A DNA stretch of 64,000 bases, from contig VSDK01011699.1 in the NCBI GenBank assembly GCA_009767595.1, forward strand, positions 56,616 through 120,615, in the 5' to 3' direction. Made by a program: the position numbers and the translations under genes. Of the stretch, positions 20,278 to 31,241 are shown piece after piece. Positions within the stretch are counted from its first letter, which is position 1; every line of letters starts with the position of its first letter. Origin of the DNA: Symbiodinium kawagutii. Its lineage: Eukaryota > Sar > Dinophyceae > Suessiales > Symbiodiniaceae. The notes beneath the pieces were generated by a model. It was not told where the DNA came from and did not search any database. It saw nothing but the letters and a program-made list of their open reading frames with translations.

Positions 20278-20470
20278 GTGACCCAGTTGGCTGTGGGTCA
20301 ATATCAATTAATTAACCAACTAATGGGCATGACAACCAGCAATAGTAGGGAAAACGATGGTAAATGATGGGGGAACCAGGAGTACAGGCCAGTGCGGGGC
20401 GGCTTCAGAGAGCACCGTCCGAAAGAGCGCAACCAGGAGTACAGGGTTTTGACCATAGCCAGTTGATGTG
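20278..20470 (+). mobile_element. family B element with a 64-bp nested duplication
   Basis: Starts gtgacccagttggctgtggg and ends gggttttgaccatagccag. Inside, AACCAGGAGTACAGG occurs twice (20367-20381, 20431-20445) around a GC-rich 49-bp stretch absent from other copies. That stretch reads ASAGRLQRAPSERAQP between possible splice sites and may be a captured exon. Confidence 0.5.
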
Positions 20471-21392
20471 ATGTTTGAAGCTACCTGGGTTTCTAGCTGG
20501 GAATACCGTGATATGCTCAACAAAACTGTAGCTATGTCATGTACAACAACCCATCAACTGGTTATAATTGGTTGGTCTTATATTTGAGATACAAACCGGT
20601 TGATGTTATGTCTCATATATATATATATATATACATATATAACTTGAACAACACTCTCTACCATGCTGTAACTGCCAATAATCAATCATCCACTGTTGAT
20701 GTAAACATAGTTGGCTACAACTCATGACTCATCAGCTAGATAAAGAATCAAACCATGAGTAATAAGGCGGTTCCACATGTTTGGAGGGAGTTGCCCATCA
20801 GTGGTTTTTGCCAATCACAAAGTCCTGATTGTTTGACGACCGATTTTGTGTCAGTGTGTTGCTGATGTGGTCAGACTCTAGCGACTGTGCATTTTCCAAA
20901 TGTACAACCAACGATTTGCATCATGACGCTTGGACTTGTTGATCATATGGTTCTAATGTGGTGGTCACTAGGTTGTGAGTGGACATGCTACCAACTCTTG
21001 TTACGATTGTTGCGTTTCAATCATTACTAAGCGACGCGATTTGTTGGTTACAACCTCAGAACCAGTCCAACATACATCAGGTGAACGCAGAGGTAAATCA
21101 CAGGTGAATGGTGAAACAACCAATCATCGCCGCGCCAATCAACGACAGTCTTTGGTCATTGTTGCTTATCACATCTAATTCAGCATTATTGCTTTTAGTA
21201 TCCCCGTTAGTTGTTGGCAATGATTGTCCACTATAGGCAGGACTGATTGGTGAAGCAAGTGCTGCAGTTGGTTGTTGATGGTTGTTGGGTGCTATCCGCT
21301 GACGTCATTGGCTGCTCTACGATTTGCCTGTTCATGATCCTCTGTCTCACAATCCACCAATCAACAAGTCAATCACTCAGTTGCTATCCCTT

Positions 21393-21535
21393 GTCATTCA
21401 TCGGGTGTTTCTCAAGTCATAGGGGTACCCCTAGTTATCATCCAGTTTATTGGCCATTTAGAGTAATACCATGGGGCATCCCTAGTTATCGTCCAGTTTA
21501 TCAACCATTCAGAGCAATGACATGTAATAAAAGAC
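21393..21535 (+). mobile_element. family A copy with internal duplication
   Basis: Left end GGGTGTTTCTCAAGTCATAG GGGTACCCC. The following segment CCCTAGTTATCRTCCAGTTT is present twice, about 58 bp apart. The usual right end is missing. Confidence 0.45.
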
Positions 21536-21572
21536 CACCTCCAATTCTTCACGAGTTGGTCCGCTCCTTCAG

Positions 21573-21686
21573 TCCTCAGGCTTCCAGCAGTTCCAGCGGA
21601 GGACTTTCCGTGCTTAGCCAAGTTGGAGGTGGGACCTGCCGGGAGCGGCATCCCAAGTGGTGAAGGCTACCATGGTGATTTCCATG
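21573..21686 (+). CDS. exon with FPCLAKLE motif
   Basis: After ctccttcag the frame reads LRLPAVPAEDFPCLAKLEVG then PAGSGIPSGEGYHGDFH and ends at donor gtgagt. It shares FPxLAKLE and its DNA with the exon at 18750-18862. Another frame (SFSPQASSSSSGGLSVLSQV) is also open. Confidence 0.5.
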
Positions 21687-21956
21687 GTGAGTGAAGCGCA
21701 GTAGGGATGTCATGATTAGTTCAGACTGGTATCATCTAAGTCCCTGGAGGCCCTGGTTCATGTTCATGACAGACTTTTGTTGAAAAAAACCTGTGGGAAT
21801 TGCTTTCCTGGCGGATGGCACCAGTCGGCAGCTACAGCAGTGAGCATTGTCATGCTGTCACCCCATTTGTTTCTTGTAGCTACATGTAATTACTGTAGGT
21901 GTTTGTTTATTTGCTTGTCGATGGTGTGTTGATCGTGTTTTGATCTGGACTTACAG

Positions 21957-22030
21957 ATGCTTACACTACCGGCTTTACGAGGGAGACGGTGGTCATGAAC
22001 TGCCCCCAACCAATCAGTGCACATAAGATC
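21957..22030 (+). CDS. short exon, frame uncertain
   Basis: After ctggacttacag the frames DAYTTGFTRETVVMNCPQPI and CLHYRLYEGDGGHELPPTNQ are both open. Acceptor good, donor not located. Confidence 0.35.
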
Positions 22031-22304
22031 ACACACCTTCTTCTTGTGCAATTACACTATTCAAGCGAGTTCAAAAATCATCAAAAATCCTATTTTCTCG
22101 TAGTGGTGAGTTCACGGAATAGTACCTTCCTGCGACATCGTTGCGCAGTCCCGAAGTTGCTAAGATGTAGGCTGCATCCTGAAGCAGTCATGATAGCTGG
22201 TGGGCTCAAATCCAACGCATAGGGTTCTTATCATGATTAATTTTGATGCTCGTTAGATCACCCTTAGATCTTAATACTGCTGCTGCAGCTGATGATGATG
22301 ATTT

Positions 22305-22730
22305 TGCTCAGTCACACAGGCCTTACTTGCAACAAGCAGCCTGAAGCCCGACTCGCCCAAGAGACGGTACCTCGTCGCAGTGTGCTGTATGGCTGCTCCA
22401 CTGGCGAACCAAGCAGTCATGGGACACAGTGATTTGTTCATATTGGTTGCAGTCGCTGATTCATTCATTTGCGGATCCTGTGGAAAGATTTCCGGGGAAA
22501 GCAACACCATTTCGCACACCCAAAAAATTCTGCCTGGCCACTGGGTAGCAGGAGTGTCAGCAAGTACACAAATATCATCAGAACTGTCACTAGCAGGACG
22601 ACGGATCTATGGTGAAAACCCGTGGTGGATTCTCAGAGCTACATCCATATTGCCTCAAAGAATCATTGTCCAACAAGCACCATGCCTGGGGGTAGCTCGG
22701 ACAATCTCTGCTTTGTTCCCCACCTGTCAG
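22305..22730 (+). CDS. large exon, unknown protein
   Basis: Open frame of about 140 codons ending exactly at a consensus donor (tgtcag|gtgagg). Reads ...LLATSSLKPDSPKRRYLVAV, CCMAAPLANQAVMGHSDLFI, LVAVADSFICGSCGKISGES, then LPGHWVAGVSASTQISSELS, LAGRRIYGENPWWILRATSI, LPQRIIVQQAPCLGVARTIS and ALFPTCQ. Cys-rich middle with CGSC. The start of the exon is uncertain (gctcag at 22299-22304). A minus ORF (22271-22519) overlaps but has no matching splice sites. Confidence 0.5.
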
Positions 22731-22740
22731 GTGAGGGTTG

Positions 22741-22903
22741 TTAGATTTTATCAGAGCTGACTCCTCCTCCGCCTCCTCTCCTCTCCTCTCCTCCTCCTCG
22801 CCGGACCTCAACCACGACCATGCACGACGAGTGGTCGCTGCCGGACCTCAACCACGACCATGCACGACTAGTGGTCGCTGCCGGACCTCAACCACGACCA
22901 TTC
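22741..22903 (+). repeat. CTC tract and 40-bp tandem repeat
   Basis: A (ctcct)n stretch is followed by a 40-bp unit, GCCGGACCTCAACCACGACC ATGCACGACGAGTGGTCGCT, starting at 22800, 22840 and 22880. The third copy runs into the gap, so the true array length is unknown. Confidence 0.75.
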
Positions 22904-22966
22904 NNNNNNNNNNNNNNNNNNNNNNNNNNNNNNNNNNNNNNNNNNNNNNNNNNNNNNNNNNNNNNN
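22904..22966. other. assembly gap (63 N)
   Basis: A run of 63 N between two tandem arrays; the size may be an estimate. Confidence 0.95.
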
Positions 22967-24125
22967 ATGTCAGAAAGAATGTCAGAAGATATGCCAGAGA
23001 GAATTTCAGAAGATTTGCCAGAAAGAATGTCAGAGAGAATGTCAGAAGTATGCCAGAAAGAATGTCAGAAGGAATGTCAGAAGATATGTCAGAGAGAATA
23101 TCAGAGAGATTGGCAGAAGATATGTCAGAAAGAATGTCAAAAGATATGTCAAAAGATTTGCCAGAAAAAAGGTCGAAAGATATGTCAGAAAGAATGTCAG
23201 AGAGAATGTCAGAAAGAATGTCAAAAGATTTGCCAGACAGAATGTCAGAAGATATGTTAGCAAGAATGTCAGAGAGAATGCCAGAAGACATGTCAGAAAG
23301 AATGTCAAAAGATTTGCCAGACAGAATGTCAGAAGATATGTTAGCAAGAATGTCAGAGAGAATGCCAGAAGACATGTCAGAAAGAATGTCAAAAGATTTG
23401 CCAGACAGAATGTCAGAAGATATGTTAGCAAGAATGTCAGAGAGAATGCCAGAAGACATGTCAGAAAGAATGTCAAAAGATTTGCCAGAAAGAATGTCAG
23501 AGAGAATGTCAGAAGAGACGTCAGAAAGAATGTCAGAAGAGATGTCAGAAAGAATGTCAATAGATCTGCCAGCAAGAATGTCAGAGAGAATGTCAGAAGA
23601 AATGTCAGAAGACATGCCCGAAAGAATGTCAGAAGATATGTCAGAAGACATGTCAGAAAGAATGTCAGAGAGAATGTCAAAAGAAATGTCAGGATAGAAT
23701 GTCAGAAGAAATGCCAGAAGATATGTCAGAAAGAATGTCAAAAGATATGTCAGAAAAAATTTCAGAAGAGATGTCAGAGAGAATGTCAGAGAGAATGTCA
23801 GAAGATATGCCAGAAAGAATGTCAGAAGAGATTTCAGAAAGAATGTCAAAAGATTTGCCAGAAAGAATGTCAGAAAGAATGTCAGAAGATATGTCAGAGA
23901 GAATATCAGAGAGATTGGCAGAAGATATGTCAGAAGAGATGTCAGAGAGAATGTCAAAAGATTTGCCAGAAAGAATGTCCGAGTAGAAAGATATCAGAAA
24001 GAACGTCAGAAGATGTGCCAGAAAGGATGTCAGAAAGAATGTCAAAAGGTATGCCAGAGAGAATGTCAGAAGATTTGTCAGAAAGAATGTCAGAAGGTAT
24101 GTCGGAGAGAATGTCAGACAAAAGT
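22967..24125 (+). repeat. 12-bp minisatellite with 84-bp higher-order unit
   Basis: Built of 12-bp units such as atgtcagaaaga, atgtcagaagat and ttgccagaaaga. At 23218, 23302 and 23386 an 84-bp block of seven units repeats almost exactly. Because the period is a multiple of three and lacks stops, long false ORFs appear on both strands (Met-Ser-Glu-Arg repeats on plus, Leu/Phe-rich on minus). Unit spacing slips after 23690. Confidence 0.85.
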
Positions 24126-24239
24126 GGAGTCCACAAGTGGTGATGACATGACATGGTGGGGATCACTCGAAGTAAAGTAATTTAAAACTCACCAGTTTTT
24201 GATGGAGTTGTTGGAGTCTGGTCATCCCAACACAAGACC

Positions 24240-24945
24240 AACATACCATGATTGCAGAAAGTTTTGTTGATTTGTCATATGGGTGTGATATCAGAGTTGG
24301 ACATCCAAAACAGGTGGTCGACACATATTTTGTTGAGGCTTACATTCGTTTGGTCGGCTGGGTCGCATGATTTGGTAGGCGACCAAAAGATTTGGCCATT
24401 TGATATGCAATATGGGAAAACCATCCGGTTTTGTGAATGGTATTCCTATGGTTGTTGGCCAAGAGCCCTCCAGTGATGTAACTTATGTATTCACTCACCA
24501 CAAAGTGCAAACTCACTGCGCGGTTTCATCGCCAGAAGTGAGAACCCGGTCCCGCGTTGAGCCAACTCTGGTGGCTGTTGCATCCAATTCCATGATTTCC
24601 ATCGGTTGGGATTGGCATTTCCATTGGTATGATGTAACCATCGACATGAGGGGAACGCGTTTCGGATGATCCTCCCGGAATCAACGGGAAGCGAAAGAAG
24701 GGCGGTAGGTAACCCTCCAGCCAGTGATAAGGTCATCCAAAGTGGAAACCATCCACAGGCAACGCGGCAAAGGAAAAGGATTCTATCGAGCAGCTGGTCC
24801 TTTGCTACCCAACCCATGTTGCCAAAAAGCAATGAGCACATGATCATGTTTGTGAGGCTGTTGTCGATCAAAGAAGGCCATTTTTTTGATTTTCCAATTG
24901 TGTTTTTGGGTTCACAAGGCCGATCCTCATCCAATTTGGTTTAGC
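24240..24945. CDS. coding-like region, strand unresolved
   Basis: Overlapping open frames on both strands. Plus: RRAVGNPPASDKVIQSGNHP QATRQRKRILSSSWSF (24666-24944) and WDWHFHWYDVTIDMRGTRFG. Minus (24491-24934, 147 codons): NMGWVAKDQLLDRILFLCRV ACGWFPLWMTLSLAGG. Base composition is higher in GC than the flanks, so coding origin is likely, but I cannot choose the strand or see splice sites. Confidence 0.3.
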
Positions 24946-25633
24946 AAAGCCCATTCTCAGAACATAGACGTAAACTGGAGCTGTCATGATAGTGATTGAA
25001 TTATCCTTTATATAGCTAGCTTGTCTGCGTGACCACGACATACATATTATGATTGACTCCCAAAGAATGAGTGTATGGTTCTCGCAGACAATATCAACGA
25101 TTGACCAGCTGTGGTTCATATTAGTTGATGTGGCACAATGTGGTTTTTTTGTCATTAATGTTCATCATATAAAAAATAGTTCATTCGGCACCCCTCAAGT
25201 TTAAATGGTTTTTGCGTCCGTTCTTGGATGGTTGTTGTGTGTCCCTTTATGGTCCCCACAAAGTGCAGAGATGAACTGCCGCATTATTGATCACGATCGA
25301 CTATGACTAGGCATAATCATGACGCCAGTCTTAACCATCATATTGGTTACTAAGTTGAATGTCCCAAGTTGGAAGAACAAGCCATTATTGGCAGTTGAAT
25401 ATAGATTGGATAAACAAAAACCAAAGCTGGTTGAAATGACCATAATTGGGTTCTTATGGACCATTTGTTCCCCTGTACTTGTTCAGTATCCCCTATAGTG
25501 AACCATCAGATCATCAATTGGATTTAGTTGCTTTCTTATGGACCATCTAATCCCCTACAGTTCATCATTTATCCCCTAGAGTCAACCATTAGTTAGGCCA
25601 TCTATGATGTGGGAACTGCCCAGCCATTCTTAG
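24946..25633. other. intron-like, no gene seen
   Basis: AT-rich, with a loose repeat of ttatggaccatctnntcccct around 25450-25590. No convincing ORF. Confidence 0.4.
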
Positions 25634-25706
25634 GCCCAGCGATCCACTGAGAAGCATTGCTCGGTCTCCCGAGGAGGTGCCCCGGACTCGATATCGGAGC
25701 TGAGGG
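25634..25706 (+). CDS. internal exon
   Basis: Acceptor ccattcttag, donor G|gtgtag. The frame reads AQRSTEKHCSVSRGGAPDSI then SELR plus G. GC-rich third positions, sharp boundaries. Confidence 0.55.
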
Positions 25707-25800
25707 GTGTAGCTGAAGGCTGTTGAACCATGATTCATGGTATAGATGTGGATGGTGATAAATGGTTGAGGGTTAATACAAGAACTAAGTGCTATACATT

Positions 25801-25906
25801 TTGGTTCCTCAAAATAGGGAGCCTCAAAGTTCTGGTTGGTTTTCTACTACTAGATGATGACTATTGGATGATTTGGGGGTACCCCTATTTGGAGAAACAC
25901 CTGTCT
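25801..25906 (+). mobile_element. family A element, degenerate
   Basis: Left end GGTTCCTCAAAATAGGGAGC C, right end GGGGGTACCCCTATTTGGAG AAACACC. Interior ggttggttttctac and tggatgatttggg match other copies. No exon abuts it. Confidence 0.5.
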
Positions 25907-26337
25907 AGGTGTGTGGGGTTCTTAAAATTGCGAACCCCAAAAATGGATGGTTTGTTACTATAGTAAGGATGGCAGAAGTGTATATAATTACATCAATGGG
26001 TGATCGTAAGATTCATGGTATAATTATAGTGGTTAACGATTGGCAAGGTGGTTGATTATGTTGGTTGAATGGTGAAACAAATGGAATGAAAGATCCATGT
26101 TAAAACACTTTCAGTTCAATGGCTAGTGACCTGCCATGGCTCAGAAATTTGTTGATATGGATCTACAATTCATTTAGTTTGTTGTCACTTTGGTTATAAT
26201 GACTCAACGGTTACTCAATGTTTCAGAACCATTACTATGGTTTATTTCTTTCATATGTTTTTAACGATGGTTTGCATTTATTTTCCTTAGATTACCGTTA
26301 CTATGGTTTATTACCATTGCTTTTTTCCCGTCCAATT

Positions 26338-26362
26338 GATTATTATTATTATTATTATTATG
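26338..26362 (+). repeat. (tta)n microsatellite
   Basis: Eight TTA units after gattattattattatt, in a T-rich stretch with repeated ACTATGGTTTATT words (26220-26420). Confidence 0.75.
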
Positions 26363-26459
26363 GTTTATTACTACGCTTCGATAGCCATTTACTATGTTTT
26401 ATTGCTATGGTTTATTCCCCTTAAACTATCATCATCTCAATGGCTATTTGCCTCTTCAG

Positions 26460-26541
26460 GCGACTGACATTGCTTCGACCGAGCAGGAGGCAGCGCTGTT
26501 TGCTGCTCAGATCACTGAGATGATGTGGAGATGCATAGCTG
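26460..26541 (+). CDS. internal exon, Ala/Glu-rich helix
   Basis: Acceptor tttgcctcttcag, donor G|gttgtt. The frame reads ATDIASTEQEAALFAAQITE then MMWRCIA. One of the clearest exons. It is followed at once by a family A element (ATGGGCGTTTCTTGAAATGG GG), so that intron starts with the repeat. Confidence 0.65.
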
Positions 26542-26547
26542 GTTGTT

Positions 26548-26720
26548 GAATGGGCGTTTCTTGAAATGGGGCACCCCTAGATTTGTTTAAATTTATGATC
26601 GAAAATTATGAACAGTTCAAAATGATTGAAAATAGGGCCCCTTGAAATAGGGCCCAATCAATGACTGAAAATGATGAACAGTTGATGATTTCCGGGGTCC
26701 CCTATTTTGAGAAGTTAGTT
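26548..26720 (+). mobile_element. family A element at an intron 5' end
   Basis: Left end GGGCGTTTCTTGAAATGGGG CACCCC, right end CCGGGGTCCCCTATTTTGAG AAG. The middle contains a short duplication (gaaaattatgaacagtt / gaaaatgatgaacagtt). Confidence 0.5.
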
Positions 26721-27515
26721 GGCTCGTCAGAGCCTTGGTTTTGGAGTTAAAGTCTGATAGTTGGTTGACTGGATATGTTTTGCAAATCCATATGTTTATA
26801 AGATTTTATAAGTTGGTGAAGTCAGTAGATGTAGATGTTTGGAATCAAATAAGCTAAAAATATGCAAGATACATGATTACACACATTATTCTAATTTGGT
26901 TTTTCAGGCAGCGCTCTGCAGGCTTGTAAAGCTCCCTTGTCAAGATATTTGCAGTCGCTGACTGTTGAATGGTGCATAAAAGATGTATAACGTTCCAAGT
27001 AGTTGGTTGTTTGTTTACATATATCCGTTCATATATTTGTTCTTAAAGTTGTATAACCATCTCATGGGTTAATACTCTTGGAACATTTTTGAATTTCCAG
27101 TGACAACAAGGTGCCATAGTGTTGGTTACCCATTCCAGTTGCCTTCCCACCAATATAGGATCACCAGTTTCTTCCTTTCGTCAACCTTTGGAGACCTTGG
27201 TGAGATGTAGAACTGAGATGAACAGCACATGGATTCTGGCAGTGGTAACTCAATCATCGCAAAGCCAAGGAGTTTGGTGATTACACATCACAAGACATAT
27301 CAGACAATCATTGAGATATCAATATATTCATATATATATATATCATCAAATATCAATATATACATACATGACGCAACTTCAGTGATGTTTTTTCACAGTG
27401 TCAATCGACATGATCATATTGGAGATCCATGTTCCTAAAACACCATAAAGCATCCGCCATTTTGACAGGAATTCAACCTGGTACCTCCAAACAGGGGTGA
27501 CCTATGGCCAGCTGA
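26721..27515. other. intron-like, no gene seen
   Basis: A GC-richer patch at 26905-26960 (ggcagcgctctgcaggcttg) may be a short exon, but no open frame with both splice sites was found. Otherwise AT-rich with a TA tract near 27330. Confidence 0.35.
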
Positions 27516-27656
27516 GCAACGGATCCCACGTCGGAACATTCCTCCCCCAGACCTCCATGGGATGCCAAGGAATGCTCGGAGTGCGACCTCCACAAGATCG
27601 CGAAGCAGCTCTCTGCTGGCACCAGAGTCCGTGTCTCAGTACACCCAGCCATTTAG
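27516..27656 (+). CDS. exon with CxxC motif
   Basis: The best of three open frames reads ATDPTSEHSSPRPPWDAKEC then SECDLHKIAKQLSAGTRVRV and SVHPAI to TAG. The KECSEC pair plus nearby His could be a metal site. A strong codon third-position bias favours this frame. Confidence 0.45.
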   Translation, partial: ATDPTSEHSSPRPPWDAKECSECDLHKIAKQLSAGTRVRVSVHPAI

Positions 27657-28471
27657 GACTAGTAAGCAGCATAGAAGATCATGTACAAAGAACTTGCAGA
27701 ACCAACTAATTTATTTTGAACACTTTATTTTGTTGGTCATAATGTATGATTGCTCTTCAGAAAACATCATCGATGAACCATTTGCGATCTATTCTTTCCA
27801 ACCAGTGTTGGCCGCCATGAACCAATAGTTTAGCACAATATTGGCAACCATTCTTGCACCATTCAACCCTCTCTTGATTGCTATGAACCATTGTCAAGTT
27901 ATTCGCCATTGTCACCCATAAAATCGACCAATATCCGCCATGATTTGAGTGATTCTTAGGCATTACTGGAGATTGTTACGTCCAAAAAAAACCTTGGCTA
28001 AAGCAACACATTGATGTTAAGCAACACATTGATGTTAAGAACCACCATTTTGATAGTGAAACCTCCTCCCAAAACGGCATGTGCGCCACATCTAGATATG
28101 GTTGTGGGCCATATCCTGTACCCCAGCTGTTCACACCCCATAAACTCTGCATACGTTCACAAGCCATGGCTTTTGGATGCTATTCACTCATAGCCATATT
28201 GGTTGATTATCACATATCCCGTTATCAATTGGTTACCACTTGTAATTACATGTCCTTAAGCACTAGTCAACCAAGTAATTGACATGCAACCCACTAGTTA
28301 CTTCACCCACTAGGTGATTAACCTCCATGAATCGCTACTAATACATGTCAGCAAGCACCAGTAACCACTACTCGACGTTATTATATATGATATATGTCAT
28401 TCTAATCAGTAGGTTAACCACCACGAATTAACCCGCTAGTTCACCAAGTAGCCAACCCGTAGGCTGACCAA
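27657..28471. other. CA-rich intron 3' half
   Basis: From 27830 on it is dominated by GCCATTCTTGCACCATTCA, ACCATTG and CACTAGTTACC-type words, the composition that precedes exons here. Contains the inverted partner of the 5892 repeat at about 28114-28133. Confidence 0.4.
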
Positions 28472-28621
28472 ATGTTTCCCCTGCTTCCCCTCGAGGTTGC
28501 CCGTGCTTCCAGCACCCAGCGACTCTACGTCGCGCCCGCCCTCCACGCCCTTGTCACTGTCGTCTCGGCCGCTCCAGCTCAGCTGGTGCTGGGAAAGCCG
28601 GCTGCGGGATGGTATGCATGA
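28472..28621 (+). CDS. GC-rich exon, possible N-terminus
   Basis: ATG at 28472 opens MFPLLPLEVARASSTQRLYV then APALHALVTVVSAAPAQLVL and GKPAAG, with a stop at 28619. Leu/Ala/Val-rich, could be a membrane or transit segment. The GC content is among the highest in the window. The real donor probably lies near gctgcggga at 28605. Confidence 0.5.
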   Translation: MFPLLPLEVARASSTQRLYVAPALHALVTVVSAAPAQLVLGKPAAGWYA

Positions 28622-29183
28622 TAGCTTTCATGGCGGATAGCCCGTCAATGATGGCTATTGGTGATGAGAGGCAGCTTCATGGCTGATGGTGGTTGATCAT
28701 GTTACGGTTCAAAATGTTGTTTGGTGGTCGAGATTGCTACCAAAAGTGATGAATGGTAGTCAAGGGTATAATGAGGTCAATTCTAGTACTGGTCAATGAT
28801 GGTAGATCATGTAAGCAAAGACAATTGTGAGGCAGCCGCCAAATTATTCACAAAGTGTAATATCCGAAAAGTGGATTTGCGTATGGGATGTGAACTGCCT
28901 GCGAACGTGGCACTTTGACCCACAACCATGTCACATAGTTTCAAACCATTTAAAGTGACCTAACATTTGTGTCGCTTGCGCAGTGAATCAACAAAGTGAG
29001 ATGTGAATTGATATGAATAAGCATGATATCAATTTCACATTAATCATTATATCAATTGATTCACAAAGTTTTGCACCATCTAAAGTGAATTAATATGTTG
29101 AGTTGCATGTGGGCCCCAAGCACAACCGTGTCAAATCACCATATGAATTGGTATAGCAATTCGTGTTGCGGCTCGCCTTGCAG

Positions 29184-29264
29184 CTGAGGGACTTGTTCGG
29201 TGAGGATCAGCCCTTGAGGAGGCGGGCCGGAGCAGGAGAGCAGCGCAGGCAAATGTCGAGATGA
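29184..29264 (+). CDS. terminal exon, Arg-rich
   Basis: After gctcgccttgcag the frame reads LRDLFGEDQPLRRRAGAGEQ then RRQMSR and TGA. Good codon bias. Confidence 0.5.
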   Translation: MRDLFGEDQPLRRRAGAGEQRRQMSR

Positions 29265-30133
29265 GCTGTTGATATATGAGGGTTCTAAGCAACAATAATG
29301 GTTAATAGTCGTAATAGTGCTTAATTATAAATAATAGGGGCTGTCACTATTTATAATGGTTAATTACGACTATCACTAGTAATAGTGGTTATATAGCAAT
29401 GATTGGGGCGGGTTCAAACAAACCAACAAAAAGTGGCTAATAGTGGTTATAGAACAATGAATGGGGCCATCACTATTTATAATGGTTACGACTATCACTA
29501 CTAATAAACCAGCCGATATCCCTTATAGGCGTTATAATTATTGATAATAGCCAACAATACAGGATCATTGCCAACAAAAATGGTTCAACAATTTACTAGT
29601 TGGTGTTTTTAAATGGTTGGTTGACCAACTTTTTTGAATGCCTTACAACCAACCGGCGGATGCTTGTTCTTTGGAGTTGGCTGTCAATTGCTGATGTATA
29701 AATTGCATAAAATATTAGTGTGACTGATGCTCTTGGTGTTTGGATATTTTGCCATTGACTTCAAGCCTTGAACCGTGAATGATGGCCAGTTGCCAATCTT
29801 GCCTTAGAAGTTTGACCTTAAGGTTCACGCCACGGAGTTTCGCAAACTCAAAAGATGTGAATGAAGACAGAGATCAAGAAAATGTATATGACTGCATAAT
29901 TGCATAAAGGTCCGGAACCTCGCAACCGACAGCAAAATACGAGACGCACAAGTGGACTAGTTTAAATGTACCTGGACCGGACCTCCTTCCTTTTTTGCTT
30001 CAATGTGTTTTGTGCGTTGTCCTGGTGTCCTTGGGCTCCAAGTGTTTTCTCCCGTGTGTGCTGCAATTCCCAAGTCCTCAGTTCATTCTGCAAGTGGGTC
30101 ATAGTATAGGTTTCCAGTTGCATGGGGCCATAG
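29265..30133. other. TAATAGTGGTTA repeats, one family C-like copy
   Basis: 29285-29560 holds repeated TAATAGTGGTTATA and its complement TATAACCACTATTA. A fold-like GGTTGGTTGACCAAC...CAACCAACCGG lies near 29614-29650, resembling family C. No gene. Confidence 0.45.
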
Positions 30134-30391
30134 ATGTCAGCGATCGGTGGTTCAAGATTTTGCTTCGAACTTCAATCCAAAGACACAAGAATCGTGACAC
30201 CAACAAGTGCACGCGCCAATTGGGATAGCGCAGGATCTTTACATGTGTGCTCCCTTGTGGGTTTTTGTTGGCTGTTGGTTCGTGGCAGCAAAGTACCTGG
30301 TTGTACAAAGAATGGAGGCACTCATGGAAGTGAGACACTGATCAGATGCAAACAGTCAGGAGCCTTTGCTACGTATTGCAGGATTGATTAA
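30134..30391 (+). CDS. coding-like ORF, weak
   Basis: An 85-codon plus frame (RFCFELQSKDTRIVTPTSAR, then WLLVRGSKVPGCTKNGGTHG) looks somewhat protein-like. A 79-codon minus ORF overlaps. No splice sites fixed. Confidence 0.25.
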   Translation: MSAIGGSRFCFELQSKDTRIVTPTSARANWDSAGSLHVCSLVGFCWLLVRGSKVPGCTKNGGTHGSETLIRCKQSGAFATYCRID

Positions 30392-30527
30392 TCCAGAAGG
30401 AAAAGCCTGACACTGAAAAGTTTTACTATTAAACATGACAACTGTCCGCCATTTGTAGATGGGATGAGGTGTGCATATGTTTGGGAGAGATGAAGCACGT
30501 CATCATGATGATACTAATACTATTTGG

Positions 30528-30655
30528 CTGCGGGTCAGAACCCAGTACCCCTGGTTCCCCATCATTAACCATGGTTTTCCCTATTATTGTTGGTGAATAT
30601 CCCCCATTAGTGGTTGGTGAATGTTGATCCATAATCTATAGCCATTTCTTGCGGA
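30528..30655. mobile_element. family B repeat
   Basis: GGCTGCGGGTCAGAACCCAG TACCCCTGGTTCCCCATC... to ATTGATCC...TATAGCCATT, in the orientation opposite to the copy at 30960. Confidence 0.55.
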
Positions 30656-30959
30656 CAAGCACCTTGATCATTCTTGATCATTGTCAACCCTCATCAGCCA
30701 TCACCCAACATGTTTGAACCAATGAGATGCAATGGATTTGGGATTTTGGTACCCCCGTTTCGCTTTCGAACAACTGCACCCGGCAGCCGCGGGTGCACCA
30801 ATGCAGATGATCATCTCAAAAAGCAACACTAAAAATCATCGGGTGGCTTACCAATCCGAACCTAAACCCCAAAAAGTCCTTGATGAATCATTGCTCATCA
30901 TACTTAGTTAACTGACCTAGATGCATGATGATTGTTGGAAATCAGCAATCATATATTGA

Positions 30960-31090
30960 TCATATATGGCTATGGGTCAATATTAACCAACCAATAATGG
31001 GGGATAATGACCGACACTAATAAGGGAAACAATGGTTAATGATAGGGGAACCAGGGGTACGGGTTTTGACCCACAGCCATATTGGTCCAT
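30960..31090 (+). mobile_element. family B repeat, best-preserved copy
   Basis: ATATGGCTATGGGTCAATAT ... GGTTTTGACCCACAGCCATA T, about 125 bp with inverted ends. The intron's acceptor (caccacag) lies 32 bases beyond its right end, before the exon at 31123. Confidence 0.65.
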
Positions 31091-31122
31091 AGACATCGTT
31101 GAATCACATTGACTCACCACAG

Positions 31123-31241
31123 GGCTGCAGGGCAATGGCTCGACTTGTCGTATCCGTGACGTCTCCAGGTCCCTCTTTGCCAGCGGTGACAAGGCGGTGG
31201 TCCCGGTGGTGGATCGTGGGTTTGTGGTTAAGGATGGTTGA
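31123..31241 (+). CDS. exon, unknown protein
   Basis: After gactcaccacag the frame reads LQGNGSTCRIRDVSRSLFAS then GDKAVVPVVDRGFVVKDG to TGA. The coding part probably ends near 31210, where TGATGG-type sequence begins. Clear amino-acid character; family unknown. Confidence 0.55.

Noticed and set aside
22738..23957. 319-codon plus ORF and 369-codon minus ORF
   Set aside because: Both are translations of the 12-bp minisatellite and cross an assembly gap; opposite-strand openness shows it is a by-product of repeat period.
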